A stretch of 64,000 nucleotides of DNA from Mangrovibacillus cuniculi (GTDB lineage: Bacteria; Bacillota; Bacilli; Bacillales; R1DC41). This document shows positions 29,954-39,655 of the stretch, in pieces (the first letter of the stretch is position 1; every line of letters begins with the position of its first letter). The position numbers and the translations under genes were made by a program. The notes beneath the pieces are model-generated. The model had not been told where the DNA came from, ran no database searches, and was given only the letters and a program-made list of their open reading frames with translations. The DNA is taken from positions 2,077,001 to 2,141,000 of the forward strand of contig NZ_CP049742.1 in assembly GCF_015482585.1 (NCBI RefSeq), given 5' to 3'.

Positions 29954-30916
29954 ATGAAAAAATCATTATTATTAGTTGTTATCGGTATTCTTGCTTTATT
30001 TGTAGCAGCTTGTGGATCGTCAAACAACGACACAACAGAAAAAGAACCAACAGGTGGAAATGAAAAAGAAACAACTACATATACAGTCAAACATGCAATG
30101 GGTGAAGCAACAATCGAAGGTACACCAGAAAAAGTGGTTATCCTTACAAACGAAGGAACGGAAGCACTTTTATCTATGGGTGTAATTCCTGTAGGTGCTG
30201 TTCAATCGTGGACAGGGGATCCTTGGTATGAGCACATTGCTGATCAAATGGAAGGCGTAGAAGTAGTTGGGACTGAAAGTGAAGTAAATGTGGAGGCAAT
30301 CGCTGCTCTTCAACCTGATTTAATCATTGGTACAAAACTTCGCCAAGAAGCTATTTATGAGCAATTAAATAAGATCGCACCAACAGTTATGTCTGAAACA
30401 CTTAAGGGTGACTGGCAAGAAAACTTTGCTCTTTATGCAGAAGCTTTAGGGAAAACTGCAGAGGGTGAAACAGTAATGGCAGACTATAATGCACGTGTTG
30501 AACAATTAAGTACTGACCTAGGCGACCATCTAACCAAAGAAATTTCAATGGTTCGTTTCTTAGCTGGTGATACTCGTATTTATCACAAGGATTCTTTCTC
30601 TGGTATTATCCTTGATCAACTTGGATTTGCTCGTCCAGATGGCCAAGATGTAGATGATTTCGCAGAAAAAGGCGTAACAAAGGAACGTGTTAGTGCAATG
30701 GATGGAGATGTTTTATTCTACTTCACGTACGAGACTGGTGACGGAGAAGGAGCCAAAATGGAAGAAGATTGGTTGAACGATCCTCTATTCCAAAACCTTG
30801 AAGTAGCGAAAGCTGGTAACGTGGTAGAAGTTAGTGATACCATTTGGAATACAGCTGGTGGTGTTTTAGCAGCTAACAAGATGTTAGATGATATTGAGGA
30901 TTACTTCTTAAAATAA
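29954..30916 (+). CDS. Iron-siderophore ABC transporter substrate-binding lipoprotein
   Basis: A 320-residue lipoprotein. The signal peptide ends in the lipobox VAAC (C20). The periplasmic-binding-protein-like fold of the FecB/FepB type is shown by PEKVVILTNEGTEALLSMGV, VGTESEVNVEAIAALQPDLIIGT and LNKIAPTVM. It presents a ferric siderophore to the divergent FecCD permeases. A sigma-A promoter with a Fur box lies upstream. Similarity is closest in type to YfiY-like hydroxamate/schizokinen binders, but the ligand is not proven. Confidence 0.92.
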   Translation: MKKSLLLVVIGILALFVAACGSSNNDTTEKEPTGGNEKETTTYTVKHAMGEATIEGTPEKVVILTNEGTEALLSMGVIPVGAVQSWTGDPWYEHIADQMEGVEVVGTESEVNVEAIAALQPDLIIGTKLRQEAIYEQLNKIAPTVMSETLKGDWQENFALYAEALGKTAEGETVMADYNARVEQLSTDLGDHLTKEISMVRFLAGDTRIYHKDSFSGIILDQLGFARPDGQDVDDFAEKGVTKERVSAMDGDVLFYFTYETGDGEGAKMEEDWLNDPLFQNLEVAKAGNVVEVSDTIWNTAGGVLAANKMLDDIEDYFLK

Positions 30917-30926
30917 GATTTGACGG

Positions 30927-30973
30927 AACTGCACAGAATGTTTGTGAAAACAAACCACTCTGTGCAGTTTTTA
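30927..30973 (+). terminator. Terminator after the binding-protein gene
   Basis: The arms AACTGCACAGA and TCTGTGCAGTT are followed by TTTATT. They lie 11 bases past the stop. Confidence 0.85.
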
Positions 30974-31014
30974 TTATGGATTTCCTTGCATTGTATACTT
31001 ATATATCTTGTTAT

Positions 31015-31376
31015 CGTGTGCTCTACTCCCTTCTTTCACCACTTTGACCACACGTTATTTACGTAACGTGTGCTCTACTCTCTTCTTTCACCACCTTGAC
31101 CACACGTTATTCCCGTAACGTGTGCTCTACTCCCTTCTTTCACCACTTTGACCACACGTTATTCCCGTAACGTGTGCTCTACTCTCTTCTTTCACCACCT
31201 TGACCACACGTTATTCCCGTAACGTGTGCTCTACTCTCTTCTTTCACCACCTTGACCACACGTTATTCCCGTAACGTGTGCTCTACTCTCTTCTTTCACC
31301 ACCTTGACCACACGTTATTCCCGTAACGTGTGCTCTACTCTCTTCTTTCACTATCTTGAACACTCGTTAATTCTTT
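31015..31376. repeat. Tandem array 1: seven 52-bp hairpin repeats
   Basis: Unit starts fall at 31015, 31067, 31119, 31171, 31223, 31275 and 31327, an exact 52-base period. Each interior junction has a perfect 9-bp hairpin: arms CACACGTTA and TAACGTGTG with loop TTCCCG. A 28-base pyrimidine-rich linker (CTCTACTCTCTTCTTTCACC and so on) joins them. The last unit is degenerate. It fills the gap between the binding-protein terminator and gerA. No coding frame is kept, since 52 is not a multiple of three. Confidence 0.93.
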
Positions 31377-31485
31377 TTCTCTCCCTTATAATTCTTGTCC
31401 CAACTATCATTTTCCAGTTCCCCACATAAAATCGGCATATTAGGTGAAAATACTGGTATGTCAGTGGAAGATTGGAGATTAAAGT

Positions 31486-32994
31486 ATGTGGTGGAAATTC
31501 AAATCAGCAGAACAAAAGAAAAAAGAACTACTCGATAAGAAGCTCTCTTCTCATTTTGACTTTATCTCTTCTGGGTCTATTGACTATAAGCAAATATTTT
31601 TCACAAACAAACATGATCATAAAGAGTATGTACTTATTTTTATTAGTACGTTAATTGATGACACCATTCTTCAAAAAGACGTTTTACCTTATTTATATAG
31701 TGAACGGTTTACAACCTTAGAAAATATCAAACAAACAATACCAATTCCTGATATCGAATACACAAATGATGTAAAAGAATTAGAAAAAAAATTGTTTCAT
31801 GGTTATGCACTTCTTAAAGAAAACAATACTACTTCACCACTCGTATTTATTTCAGCTCCACAACAAGTGGTGCGCTCTGTTACTCAACCAGAAATTGAAT
31901 TTAGTGTAGTGGGGCCAAAAGAAGCTTTTGTAGAATCCATGGATAAGAATGTCAATTTAATCAGAAAGAGATTACCCATAAAAGAACTGACCGTAGAACA
32001 GTTTGAAGTTGGTTCACTTTCCCAAACTAGAATTTCCTTAGCTTATATAAAAGGGATTGCAAATGAAGAAAATGTGGAAACGTTTCGGCAACGTTTGAGG
32101 TCAATCGATTTTGACTTAATAACGGATAGCTCTTATGTTGAGCAGCTTCTAGCAGATAACGTCCATTCTATTTTCCCACAATTGTTAGATACGGAACGTC
32201 CCGATCGTGTTGTTGGAGTCCTGGCAGAAGGAAAAGTAGTAGCTATAGTAGATGGATCTCCTCATGCTTTAATTGGTCCAACGACACTAGTAGAATTCTT
32301 CAGCTCTTTTGATGACTACTACATGAATTGGTTTGTTTCTTCGTTCTTTCGAATGGTCCGATTGTTTGCTGTTGCCTTTTCTATTTTAATATCACCAATT
32401 TACGTAGCTGCTCTGACTTTTCATTATGAATTGATACCGAAAGATTTACTAGCGACGCTGATATCGTCAAGGCAGGATGTCCCTCTTCCTCCTTTATTAG
32501 AGGCGTTGTTTTTAGAGTTAACTATTGAACTACTTCGAGAAGCTGGCGCAAGATTGCCAACCAAAGTCGGTCAGACGATTGGTATCGTTGGTGGGATTGT
32601 AATTGGAACAGCTTCCGTTGAAGCAGGAATTACGAGTAACATTCTTTTAATCATTGTTGCTCTATCAGCACTAGCATCCTTTACTACGCCAATTTATAAA
32701 ATTGGTAACACCATTCGTATCCTGCGATTCCCGTTTCTTTTCATGGCTGCGATTTGGGGATTACTTGGTATCGTTTTCTGTTTCTGTGTCTTATTAACGC
32801 ACTTGTTACGATTAACTTCTTTAGGTAGACCATATTTAGAACCGCTATTTCCACCAAGATTATCTGATATGAAAGACGCCTTTATTCGCTTTCCATTTGG
32901 ATTGCAATTTAAGCGACCTGGTTATTTACGGACAAAACAGCCTGTTCGTTTTGCACCTTCTGAAGGTAAAAAACGACTGGATATTGATGAATAA
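31486..32994 (+). CDS. GerA-family spore germination receptor A subunit (operon 1)
   Basis: A 502-residue spore germinant receptor A subunit with a long soluble N-terminal region and about five C-terminal membrane segments. Family blocks are VGPKEAFVESMDKNVNLIRKR, DNVHSIFPQLLDTERPDR, VAIVDGSPHALIGPTT, FHYELIPKDLLATL and LLEALFLELTIELLREAGAR. It assembles in the spore inner membrane with the B and C subunits encoded next to it. The germinant it detects cannot be read from sequence. Expression is expected in the forespore under SigG. Confidence 0.93.
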   Translation: MWWKFKSAEQKKKELLDKKLSSHFDFISSGSIDYKQIFFTNKHDHKEYVLIFISTLIDDTILQKDVLPYLYSERFTTLENIKQTIPIPDIEYTNDVKELEKKLFHGYALLKENNTTSPLVFISAPQQVVRSVTQPEIEFSVVGPKEAFVESMDKNVNLIRKRLPIKELTVEQFEVGSLSQTRISLAYIKGIANEENVETFRQRLRSIDFDLITDSSYVEQLLADNVHSIFPQLLDTERPDRVVGVLAEGKVVAIVDGSPHALIGPTTLVEFFSSFDDYYMNWFVSSFFRMVRLFAVAFSILISPIYVAALTFHYELIPKDLLATLISSRQDVPLPPLLEALFLELTIELLREAGARLPTKVGQTIGIVGGIVIGTASVEAGITSNILLIIVALSALASFTTPIYKIGNTIRILRFPFLFMAAIWGLLGIVFCFCVLLTHLLRLTSLGRPYLEPLFPPRLSDMKDAFIRFPFGLQFKRPGYLRTKQPVRFAPSEGKKRLDIDE

Positions 32995-33012
32995 AGAAAG
33001 GTGGTGAAGTGG

Positions 33013-34110
33013 ATGAAGAGTATCCCAGAAGCCAAAAAGATCTCTCCGTATCTAGCTTTTTTTCTCATACACTCTACTCAGGTGGGTGTTGGTGTTCTAG
33101 GATTTCAACGTATTGTTGCTAGTGAAGCTGGATATGACTCGTGGATATCCGTTATCGCTGCTGGGCTCTCCATACACTTTATCTATTTCTTTATGTATGG
33201 TCTTTTGCAAAAGGGTGGCGGCGATATCGTTGGTGCACACAGGACACTTTTTGGTAAATGGTTAGCCAAGCCATTAGATCTGTTCTTTGCAGTATATTTT
33301 ATGTCTTTGTGTATGACCGCTTTACGGACGTACATAGAAGTTATTCAAGTATGGATGTTTCCTGAAATGAATGGTGTCATCTTTGGCGCAGCCTTTATGG
33401 TTTTAAGCGCATATGTAGTTAGTAGTGGCTTACGAACAGTGACAGGGATATCGTTCTTTGGCATGATACTTCCCTCTTATTTAATTCTCACGTTTTTTTT
33501 CACTATTCCCTTTGCTCAATATCGTAACTTTTTACCCCTTTTTGACCATAATCTAACCGAATTGATTAAAGCTAGTATAAGTATGTCTTTAACGTATCTC
33601 GGATATGAAATGCTATTAATGATTTACCCTTTTATAAAGAGACCCGAAGAATCAAAGAAATGGACTCATGGTGCGTTAGTAATAACAACGGGTCTTTACA
33701 CTCTAACAGCACTAGTGACGTTTTCTTTTTTTAGTGAAGAACAACTTACCAAAACTGTTTGGGCTACGTTAAGTATTTGGAAGATAGTTCAATTACCTTT
33801 CGTAGAACGGTTTGAATATATTGGGATAGCTAACTGGTGTTTAATCATCTTACCTAATGTCTGTGTACCACTATGGTGTGCAAGTCGAATACTAAAGAGA
33901 AGTTTTCGTATGCGCCAAAGAACTGCTATGTGGTTTTTTGTCATCTTGATAGTTGGTTGCATACCACTTTTAGACTCACGTTTAGCGGTAAATACACTGA
34001 ATGACGTAGTAGGAAAAATTGGTTTATATATAAATTACATCTATATCCCCCTTCTCTTTGCAGTCCTATTCATCAAAAGGAAGGTGTCCTCTCAAAATGA
34101 AAAAAAATAA
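33013..34110 (+). CDS. GerB-family spore germination permease (operon 1)
   Basis: A 365-residue membrane protein with about ten segments, in the APC-like GerAB/ArcD family. The N-terminus FLIHSTQVGVGVLGFQR and the mid-region SLTYLGYEMLLMIYPF are typical. It is the likely germinant-binding subunit. The start ATG at 33013 follows AAGGTGG at good spacing; the two GTG codons four and three codons earlier are part of that site. The 3' end overlaps the next gene by 14 bases. Confidence 0.9.
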   Translation: MKSIPEAKKISPYLAFFLIHSTQVGVGVLGFQRIVASEAGYDSWISVIAAGLSIHFIYFFMYGLLQKGGGDIVGAHRTLFGKWLAKPLDLFFAVYFMSLCMTALRTYIEVIQVWMFPEMNGVIFGAAFMVLSAYVVSSGLRTVTGISFFGMILPSYLILTFFFTIPFAQYRNFLPLFDHNLTELIKASISMSLTYLGYEMLLMIYPFIKRPEESKKWTHGALVITTGLYTLTALVTFSFFSEEQLTKTVWATLSIWKIVQLPFVERFEYIGIANWCLIILPNVCVPLWCASRILKRSFRMRQRTAMWFFVILIVGCIPLLDSRLAVNTLNDVVGKIGLYINYIYIPLLFAVLFIKRKVSSQNEKK

Positions 34111-35167
34111 TTTACCTTTATTACTATTGCTATTTGTATTTTTAAGTGGTTGTGTAAAGCAAGAAGTAATAGATGAATTAAACGTAGAGAGTATTGCCGG
34201 ATATGACGTTGGATCTAAGCCGGATAAAATTTTAGGCACAGTCTCCTTTCCTATTTATCAAGCAGACAAATCCGTTGAGAATATTGTTTTAAGTGATGAA
34301 GCTGTTTTAAGTCGTGAGCTTTTATCTAAACTTGATAAGCAATCGTCTCAACCGCTCGTTACCGGAAGCTTACGAGTCGTTTTATTTGGGGAGAAATTAG
34401 TGACACAAGGAATTTTACCCTTGGTAGACTCTTTACAACGAGATTCTAGTATTGGGTCAAGAATGTATCTAGCAATTGCAAAACCCGAAGCTGGAACTCT
34501 GTTGAAAGGAAAATATGGAAGAGGAGATAATGGTACGTACGTTAGTAATTTAATCTCGCACAATATGAATCAACGCGATGTACCCAAGTCTAACCTTCAT
34601 GTGTTCCTTAGAGACTATTACCAAAGAGGAAAAACCCCGTTCTTACCAATTCTCACACAAGTTGGTGATGGTCAACTAGAAATATCAGAAATCGGTTTGC
34701 TGGATGCTGATAAACTAGTAGATACTATTCCCTTAGAAGATATGTTCTTTTTTAAAGTAATGGTTGATCAGTTTTCTGAAGGGTCTCAGTTAGTAGAAAT
34801 TGAAGAAGGCGAAGCAACGGTAAGAAGTATTAATTCACGGTATAAATTTACATATGATCAAAAAAAGAGTAATGAGTTTAAAATTGATATTACGTTAAGA
34901 GGCATTATTAGAGAGTATTCTGGTAAGTTACTAACCCAAAAAGAGATTGAGAAACTTGAAAAAAACTTAAACGATATGATTCATGAAAAGTGTACAAAAC
35001 TAGTCAATAAATTCTTGGAATTAAACATTGATCCTCTAGGATTAGGATATTACGCTAAGACAAGCTCACGAGGTTTTGATTGGAAGGAGTGGGAAGATAA
35101 TTATCAAAATTTAACTATTTCTGTTTCTGTTGATGGTAAAATCATTGAAGCTGGTACAATCGAATAA
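34097..35167 (+). CDS. GerC-family spore germination lipoprotein (operon 1)
   Basis: A 356-residue Ger(x)C lipoprotein started at MKKNNLPLLLLL, with lipobox LSGC. Domain features include VESIAGYDVGSKPDKILG, GSLRVVLFGEKLVTQGILPLVDSL and the C-terminal LTQKEIEKLEKNLNDMIHEKC. It completes the A-B-C receptor on the outer face of the spore inner membrane. Its start lies inside the end of gerB, suggesting coupling. Confidence 0.9.
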   Translation: MKKNNLPLLLLLFVFLSGCVKQEVIDELNVESIAGYDVGSKPDKILGTVSFPIYQADKSVENIVLSDEAVLSRELLSKLDKQSSQPLVTGSLRVVLFGEKLVTQGILPLVDSLQRDSSIGSRMYLAIAKPEAGTLLKGKYGRGDNGTYVSNLISHNMNQRDVPKSNLHVFLRDYYQRGKTPFLPILTQVGDGQLEISEIGLLDADKLVDTIPLEDMFFFKVMVDQFSEGSQLVEIEEGEATVRSINSRYKFTYDQKKSNEFKIDITLRGIIREYSGKLLTQKEIEKLEKNLNDMIHEKCTKLVNKFLELNIDPLGLGYYAKTSSRGFDWKEWEDNYQNLTISVSVDGKIIEAGTIE

Positions 35168-35229
35168 TGAATGTTTACGTGAGCATGTACTACAATTTGT
35201 AGCAATAAATGCGTTGTTAATCGTTAGTT

Positions 35230-35296
35230 GAGGAGATTCAGTTAAGAGCAGGCCACATCACGTGGCCCTTCTTGAATTGTTAATGCTCACGTAACA
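35230..35296 (-). repeat. Terminator-associated structured element, copy D
   Basis: On the minus strand it follows the rodA-like terminator T-tract. The outer stem is ATTCA with TGAAT instead of ACTCA with TGAGT, a compensating change. The inner stem GGCCAC/GTGGCC around GTGAT is perfect. Confidence 0.82.
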
Positions 35297-35298
35297 AA

Positions 35299-35326
35299 AA
35301 ACAGCAGTCATCAAAACTGCTGTTTT
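35299..35326 (-). terminator. Terminator after the rodA-like gene
   Basis: The arms AAACAGCAGT and ACTGCTGTTTT flank CATCAAA, with TTTTTTG following on the minus strand; it merges directly into element D. Confidence 0.85.
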
Positions 35327-35327
35327 C

Positions 35328-36508
35328 TTATGCAAACATATACTTTTTATAATGATATCGGATGGATAAGATAAGTCCAATTGCCATCATGTTAGCTAAC
35401 AACGAACTACCTCCGTAACTTATAAACGGTAATGGGATACCTGTAATAGGAAGCACGCCAATCGTCATACCAACATTTTGGACAACATGAAATGTTAGCA
35501 TAGAGATCACACCAGCACAAATATATCCATAGAACTCATTGTTATTTTGTAACGCAGCTTTTGTTACGTGATAAATTAGCATAAAAAATAAAGAAATTAG
35601 TATACTAGCGCCAATAAAGCCAAACGTTTCTCCTACAATAGCAAAGATAAAGTCTGAATGGGCTTCTGGAAGGTAAACTTCCCGGTTACCCAATCCTTTT
35701 CCACCAGTCTCTCCAGAACCTATTGCTAAGAAAGACCTAGTGAGCTGATAACTATCTCCACTCGGATTGTTATAAGGGTCTAGCCAAGAGTAAATTCTTC
35801 GCAATTGATACGGTTGAACACCAAAGTATTTTTCTAACCATTCGGGATGGACTAATACTGCATAAAAAATCGCAGAAATAAGTACAATCGCTCCCGAGAA
35901 CAAAGGGACAAGTATTTTCCAAGTAATGCCCCCACTACAATTAACCCTAAGAGAATCGAAATAATTACTAAAGCCGTTCCTAAATCTGGTTGCGTCATAA
36001 TTAAAGCTAGTGGAACAGCTGTAATCCCTCCTAGCTTAATCATCAACCACAAATCCGTTTTCACTGTTTTTCTAATAAATTTTTCATGATGCTCTACAAT
36101 TAATTTTGAAAGGACAATTATTAGGAAGATCTTCATAAACTCGGATGGCTGTACAGAACCTGCTCCAGGGATAACATACCAAGCTTGTGCTCCATTTATG
36201 TAAGGAGTAAAGTTCGTTATGGGAGCAACTGCTAGCCCGAATAATAGAATAATACCTACCGCATATAAATACCAAGATAACTTTTTTAGCTGGTCTGAAT
36301 CAAATCGCATAACAAATGCAGCAGCAATTGTTCCGATTACATACCATTGAATCTGTTTAAAAACAAAGTTGCTACTATATTGTTTAAATGCTCCAGATTC
36401 TGCTGCATATATAGAAACACAACTGAAGATTGCCATTAATAAAACGGTTAAAATAACCCCATAATCTACTTTTGAACTTGTCTTGGAGTAAGACGACACG
36501 TAGCTCAC
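35328..36508 (-). pseudogene. rodA: FtsW/RodA/SpoVE-family glycosyltransferase, frameshifted
   Basis: Two overlapping frames encode the front (36508 to about 35930) and back (about 35930 to 35328) of one SEDS-family polymerase. The front ends ...ISILLGLIVVG and the back resumes ...FSGAIVLISAIF, then GSGETGGKGLGNREVYLPEAHSDFIFA and the C-terminal GIPLPFISYGGSSLLANM. Restoring one base in the five-C run at 35929-35933 gives about 393 residues, the normal RodA length. SEDS proteins polymerise peptidoglycan glycan strands. A true pseudogene, slippage or a sequencing error are all possible. Confidence 0.85.
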
Positions 36509-36610
36509 CCTTTTCTTTTGTCACTATCCGTCATTATATCATGAAAAATTCATTCTTAGCATGAGAAAAGGGGGCCATTGTTAAAATTCATGTCTTATGA
36601 CTTATCTTTA

Positions 36611-37783
36611 CTAAAGTGTTACAATCCATCCAGCCACTGCTGTTAATAATACTACTAACCAAGCTGGTACTTTCCACGATTGAAGAGCAACATAGGCTAC
36701 GATGACGATAACAAAATCCCAAACTTCTATGACAGAACTTGTAAATATCGGGTCATATAATGCAGCCAACAGAATTCCGACAACTGCTGCATTAACGCCC
36801 ATTAAAGCTGCAGTAAAGGTTGGCTTTTTACGAATAGAATTCCAAAATGGTAAGACGCCAATTATTAATAAGAAAGATGGTAAGAACATAGCAGCGGTTG
36901 CTAAAAGAGCTCCAGGAATCCCTTCCATGATAGCTCCAAGATAACTAGATAGCGTAAATAAAGGACCAGGAACAGCTTGAGCAGCACCGTACCCCGCTAA
37001 GAAAGTGGAGTCACTCATCCATCCTACAGGTACCACTTCTCTCTCTAACATTGGTAAGACTACATGCCCTCCACCAAAAACAATCGATCCTACTCGGTAA
37101 AACGTATCAAATATCGCTACATACACAGAGTCAAAAACAGTTCGTAGAATAGGTAGTATTACCAATAGCGCAAAGAAAATCGTTAATGCTATCACTCCAG
37201 TAGACTTCTTAATAGATAGGGCTAAATCTACTCCCTCTTGCACCTTTTGATTTCGATATAATGCAAAACCAATGACACCTGCAACAACGATGATTCCAAT
37301 TTGCCCTATAGCAGATGGTATTAACAATGTGGTAATTGCCGCGAGAGCAGCTATCGTCATTCTTTCACGATCTGGAGCTAGGTTTTTCCCCATTCCCACA
37401 AGTGCTTGAGCTACTACAGCTACTGCAACTAACTTTAATCCATGAATGATTCCATCTACATTCACTCCACTTCCTTGTACAAACAGAGCAAATAGCATAA
37501 GTGCAATAACGGAAGGCATAGTAAAACCAAACCAAGATAAGAATCCGCCAAGAAGTCCTCCGCGTACCATTCCAATAGCAATGCCTACTTGGCTACTAGC
37601 AGGACCTGGTAAAAACTGACACAGCGCAATGATGTCTGCGTATGCTTTCTCGTCCATCCAATTACGCTTTTCAATATATTCATTTCGAAAATACGCTAAA
37701 TGTGCAACTGGTCCTCCGAATGATGTAAAACCTAGCTTAGTGGATGCACTTATTATTTCTTTATAGTTCTTCCAACGACTCAT
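36611..37783 (-). CDS. chrA: Chromate transporter ChrA (long-chain, two CHR domains)
   Basis: About 390 residues, mostly hydrophobic, with two homologous CHR halves. The first half has FTSFGGPVAHLAYFRNEY and LCQFLPGPASSQVGIAIG. The second repeats the pattern as FGGGHVVLPMLEREVV and YGAAQAVPGPLFTLSSYLG. CHR proteins export chromate by proton antiport, though many homologues have unknown anion substrates. The start at MSRWKNY follows GGAGTGTGAAGAA; an ATG five codons upstream is also in frame. It stands alone. Confidence 0.88.
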   Translation of the reverse strand: MSRWKNYKEIISASTKLGFTSFGGPVAHLAYFRNEYIEKRNWMDEKAYADIIALCQFLPGPASSQVGIAIGMVRGGLLGGFLSWFGFTMPSVIALMLFALFVQGSGVNVDGIIHGLKLVAVAVVAQALVGMGKNLAPDRERMTIAALAAITTLLIPSAIGQIGIIVVAGVIGFALYRNQKVQEGVDLALSIKKSTGVIALTIFFALLVILPILRTVFDSVYVAIFDTFYRVGSIVFGGGHVVLPMLEREVVPVGWMSDSTFLAGYGAAQAVPGPLFTLSSYLGAIMEGIPGALLATAAMFLPSFLLIIGVLPFWNSIRKKPTFTAALMGVNAAVVGILLAALYDPIFTSSVIEVWDFVIVIVAYVALQSWKVPAWLVVLLTAVAGWIVTL

Positions 37784-37951
37784 TTCTTCACACTCCATAA
37801 GTAAAATTCCCTATAATCATAAAGGAACAGACGATGGTTGAAAACCTTTCAAATGCTAATTTACAAAGATGTAAACACAAAAATTCTGTTTCTTCCTATT
37901 TAATAATATTTACTAAAAAAACTTTCCCACTCTTTTCTCTAAACAGAAGAT

Positions 37952-37980
37952 TTGCTTCCCTTCTTCTCATTCAGTACAAT
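37952..37980 (+). promoter_or_regulatory. Sigma-A-like promoter of the thioredoxin-like gene
   Basis: TTGCTT and TACAAT are separated by 17 bases. The elements lie 35 bases before the start codon of the next gene. Confidence 0.55.
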
Positions 37981-38015
37981 ACAGATATTAGCAAATCCAA
38001 CTAGGGGGTTTTTCC

Positions 38016-38330
38016 ATGAAACCAATTAATACAGAAGAAAACTACAGAAGTACAATTGAACAAGATCAACCTGTTATCATTAAATTCCATGCAGACTGGT
38101 GTCCTGATTGCCGAAGAATGGATATGTTCATTGATGATATTATGGCTGACTACAATCAATATCAATGGTTTGATATTAACCGTGATGAATTACCTTCCAT
38201 AGCAGAGGAACAACAAGTGATGGGTATCCCGAGCTTATTAGTGTTCAAAAACGGAGAAAAACTAGCGCATCTTCATAGTGCAAATGCGAAGACTCCTGAA
38301 CAAGTTCGTGAGTTTCTTTCTTCTTTATAG
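38016..38330 (+). CDS. Thioredoxin family protein
   Basis: A 104-residue thioredoxin-fold protein with the redox motif CPDC in KFHADWCPDCRRMD and the cis-proline block VMGIPSLLVFKNGEKL. There is no signal peptide, so it is cytoplasmic. The CPDC motif differs from classical CGPC thioredoxin and suggests a specialised YtpP-like thioredoxin. The start follows AGGGGG. A GGTACATTC-type terminator follows. Confidence 0.88.
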   Translation: MKPINTEENYRSTIEQDQPVIIKFHADWCPDCRRMDMFIDDIMADYNQYQWFDINRDELPSIAEEQQVMGIPSLLVFKNGEKLAHLHSANAKTPEQVREFLSSL

Positions 38331-38367
38331 GACGAAAGAGGCTTTTACAAAATTAAAGATCACGTCG

Positions 38368-38402
38368 AAAAGGTACATTCGTTTTTTGAATGTACCTTTT
38401 TA
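38368..38402 (+). terminator. Terminator after the thioredoxin-like gene
   Basis: The arms AAAAGGTACATTC and GAATGTACCTTTTT flank GTTTTTT. Confidence 0.85.
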
Positions 38403-38656
38403 GCTTGGATTCCAGCCTCTTCTCTATGTAATAAAAATGTGAAAATTCTCCCTTTTACCTCCATATATTACTAATAAAGTATTTTTTTTAATACTTTTTA
38501 TCTATATCCAGATCTCATATTTTGGATTCTGACTCGTAAAAAAAGAAAAAACGTCTGAAACCATCAGAAAGACGCATGCCTTTCCTACTTATTGTCACAT
38601 TCTTTCATTCCACATACATTAATAGATAGAAAGAGATAAAGAAAGGTAGGAATACT
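38403..38656. other. Intergenic stretch without recognised features
   Basis: This AT-rich stretch follows the thioredoxin terminator and should carry the promoter of the SLH-CAP gene. A weak hairpin (CGTCT with AGACG, about 38551-38575) is the only structure I notice. I see no ORF with a ribosome site except the gene that follows, preceded by GAAAGG at 38641. Confidence 0.5.
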
Positions 38657-39652
38657 ATGAAGAAACTATTAGCAGCACTTAGCACGACCATTTTATTAGC
38701 CATTCCAACTATTGGACATGCTTCTACGAATTTTTCTGATGTCCCTTCTTCTTTTTGGGCAAAAGAAGAAATAACTCGTTTAGCGGAAGCCGACGTCATC
38801 TCTGGTTTTCCAGATGGAACATTTAAACCAAGTCTGTCTGTTACAAGAGAACAAGCAACCCTATTGTTAGGTAGAACACTAAAGCTATCCAAAACACCTA
38901 GTGGTTCTGTATCGTTTTTAGATGTAAACAAAAATACGGAAGCATATGCCTACTTAACACAGTTTGTTCAATCGGGAGTTTTTGTTGATAGCACTAGTTT
39001 TCGACCTAAAAGCCCATTAACTAGAGCGGAGATGGCGAAAATTTTAACCACTTCTTTCTCAATGAAAGGAACAGCCTCTCTACCATTCACAGATGTACCA
39101 AAAGGATATTGGGCTGAAACGCATATCAAGCAATTAGTAGCAAATAACATCACGGCTGGGACAACCTCAACTACTTACTCTCCTGGAAGTTCTGTGACGA
39201 GAGCACAACTAAGTGCATTTATTGATCGTGCACTAGGTAACTCTTCTGCTCCAGCGGTCTCTGAAAATGAAAAGTTTGCTGCTGAAGTACTATCTCTAGT
39301 AAATCAAGAAAGAAGTAAAGCTGGGTTAAAAATATTAGAGTTGGACACTGCTGTTGCTTCTGTTGCTACAAAAAAATCAGAAGATATGAGAGACAACAAC
39401 TATTTCAGTCACACTTCCCCAACTTACGGAAGTCCATTTGATATGTTAAATCAGTTCGGCATATCGTATCGTGCAGCAGGTGAAAACATTGCCGCAGGAC
39501 AACGAACTCCAGAAGAAGTAATGAAAGCGTGGATGAACAGCCCTGGTCATAAAGCGAACATCCTTTCATCAAACTACACTCATTTAGGTGTAGGAGTTGC
39601 AAAAGGTGGATCTTACGGGATGTACTGGACGCAGATGTTTATTGGGAAGTAA
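38657..39652 (+). CDS. Secreted SLH-domain and CAP-domain protein
   Basis: A 331-residue exported protein. The signal peptide is MKKLLAALSTTILLAIPTIG with cleavage after HAS or nearby. Three S-layer homology domains follow (about 24-80, 85-140 and 145-200; for example FSDVPSSFWAKEEITRLAEA and FTDVPKGYWAETHIKQLVA), anchoring it to the cell-wall polymer. The C-terminal ~125 residues form a CAP/SCP (YkwD-type) domain with HTSPTYGSPFDML, AGENIAAGQRTPEEVM and SPGHKANILSSNYTHLGVG. The role of bacterial CAP domains is unclear. It is paralogous to the next gene over the CAP domain. Confidence 0.92.
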   Translation: MKKLLAALSTTILLAIPTIGHASTNFSDVPSSFWAKEEITRLAEADVISGFPDGTFKPSLSVTREQATLLLGRTLKLSKTPSGSVSFLDVNKNTEAYAYLTQFVQSGVFVDSTSFRPKSPLTRAEMAKILTTSFSMKGTASLPFTDVPKGYWAETHIKQLVANNITAGTTSTTYSPGSSVTRAQLSAFIDRALGNSSAPAVSENEKFAAEVLSLVNQERSKAGLKILELDTAVASVATKKSEDMRDNNYFSHTSPTYGSPFDMLNQFGISYRAAGENIAAGQRTPEEVMKAWMNSPGHKANILSSNYTHLGVGVAKGGSYGMYWTQMFIGK

Positions 39653-39655
39653 GAA

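Noticed and set aside
31015-31376. Possible CRISPR array or coding repeat
   Set aside because: No variable spacers occur, and the 52-bp period breaks any reading frame.
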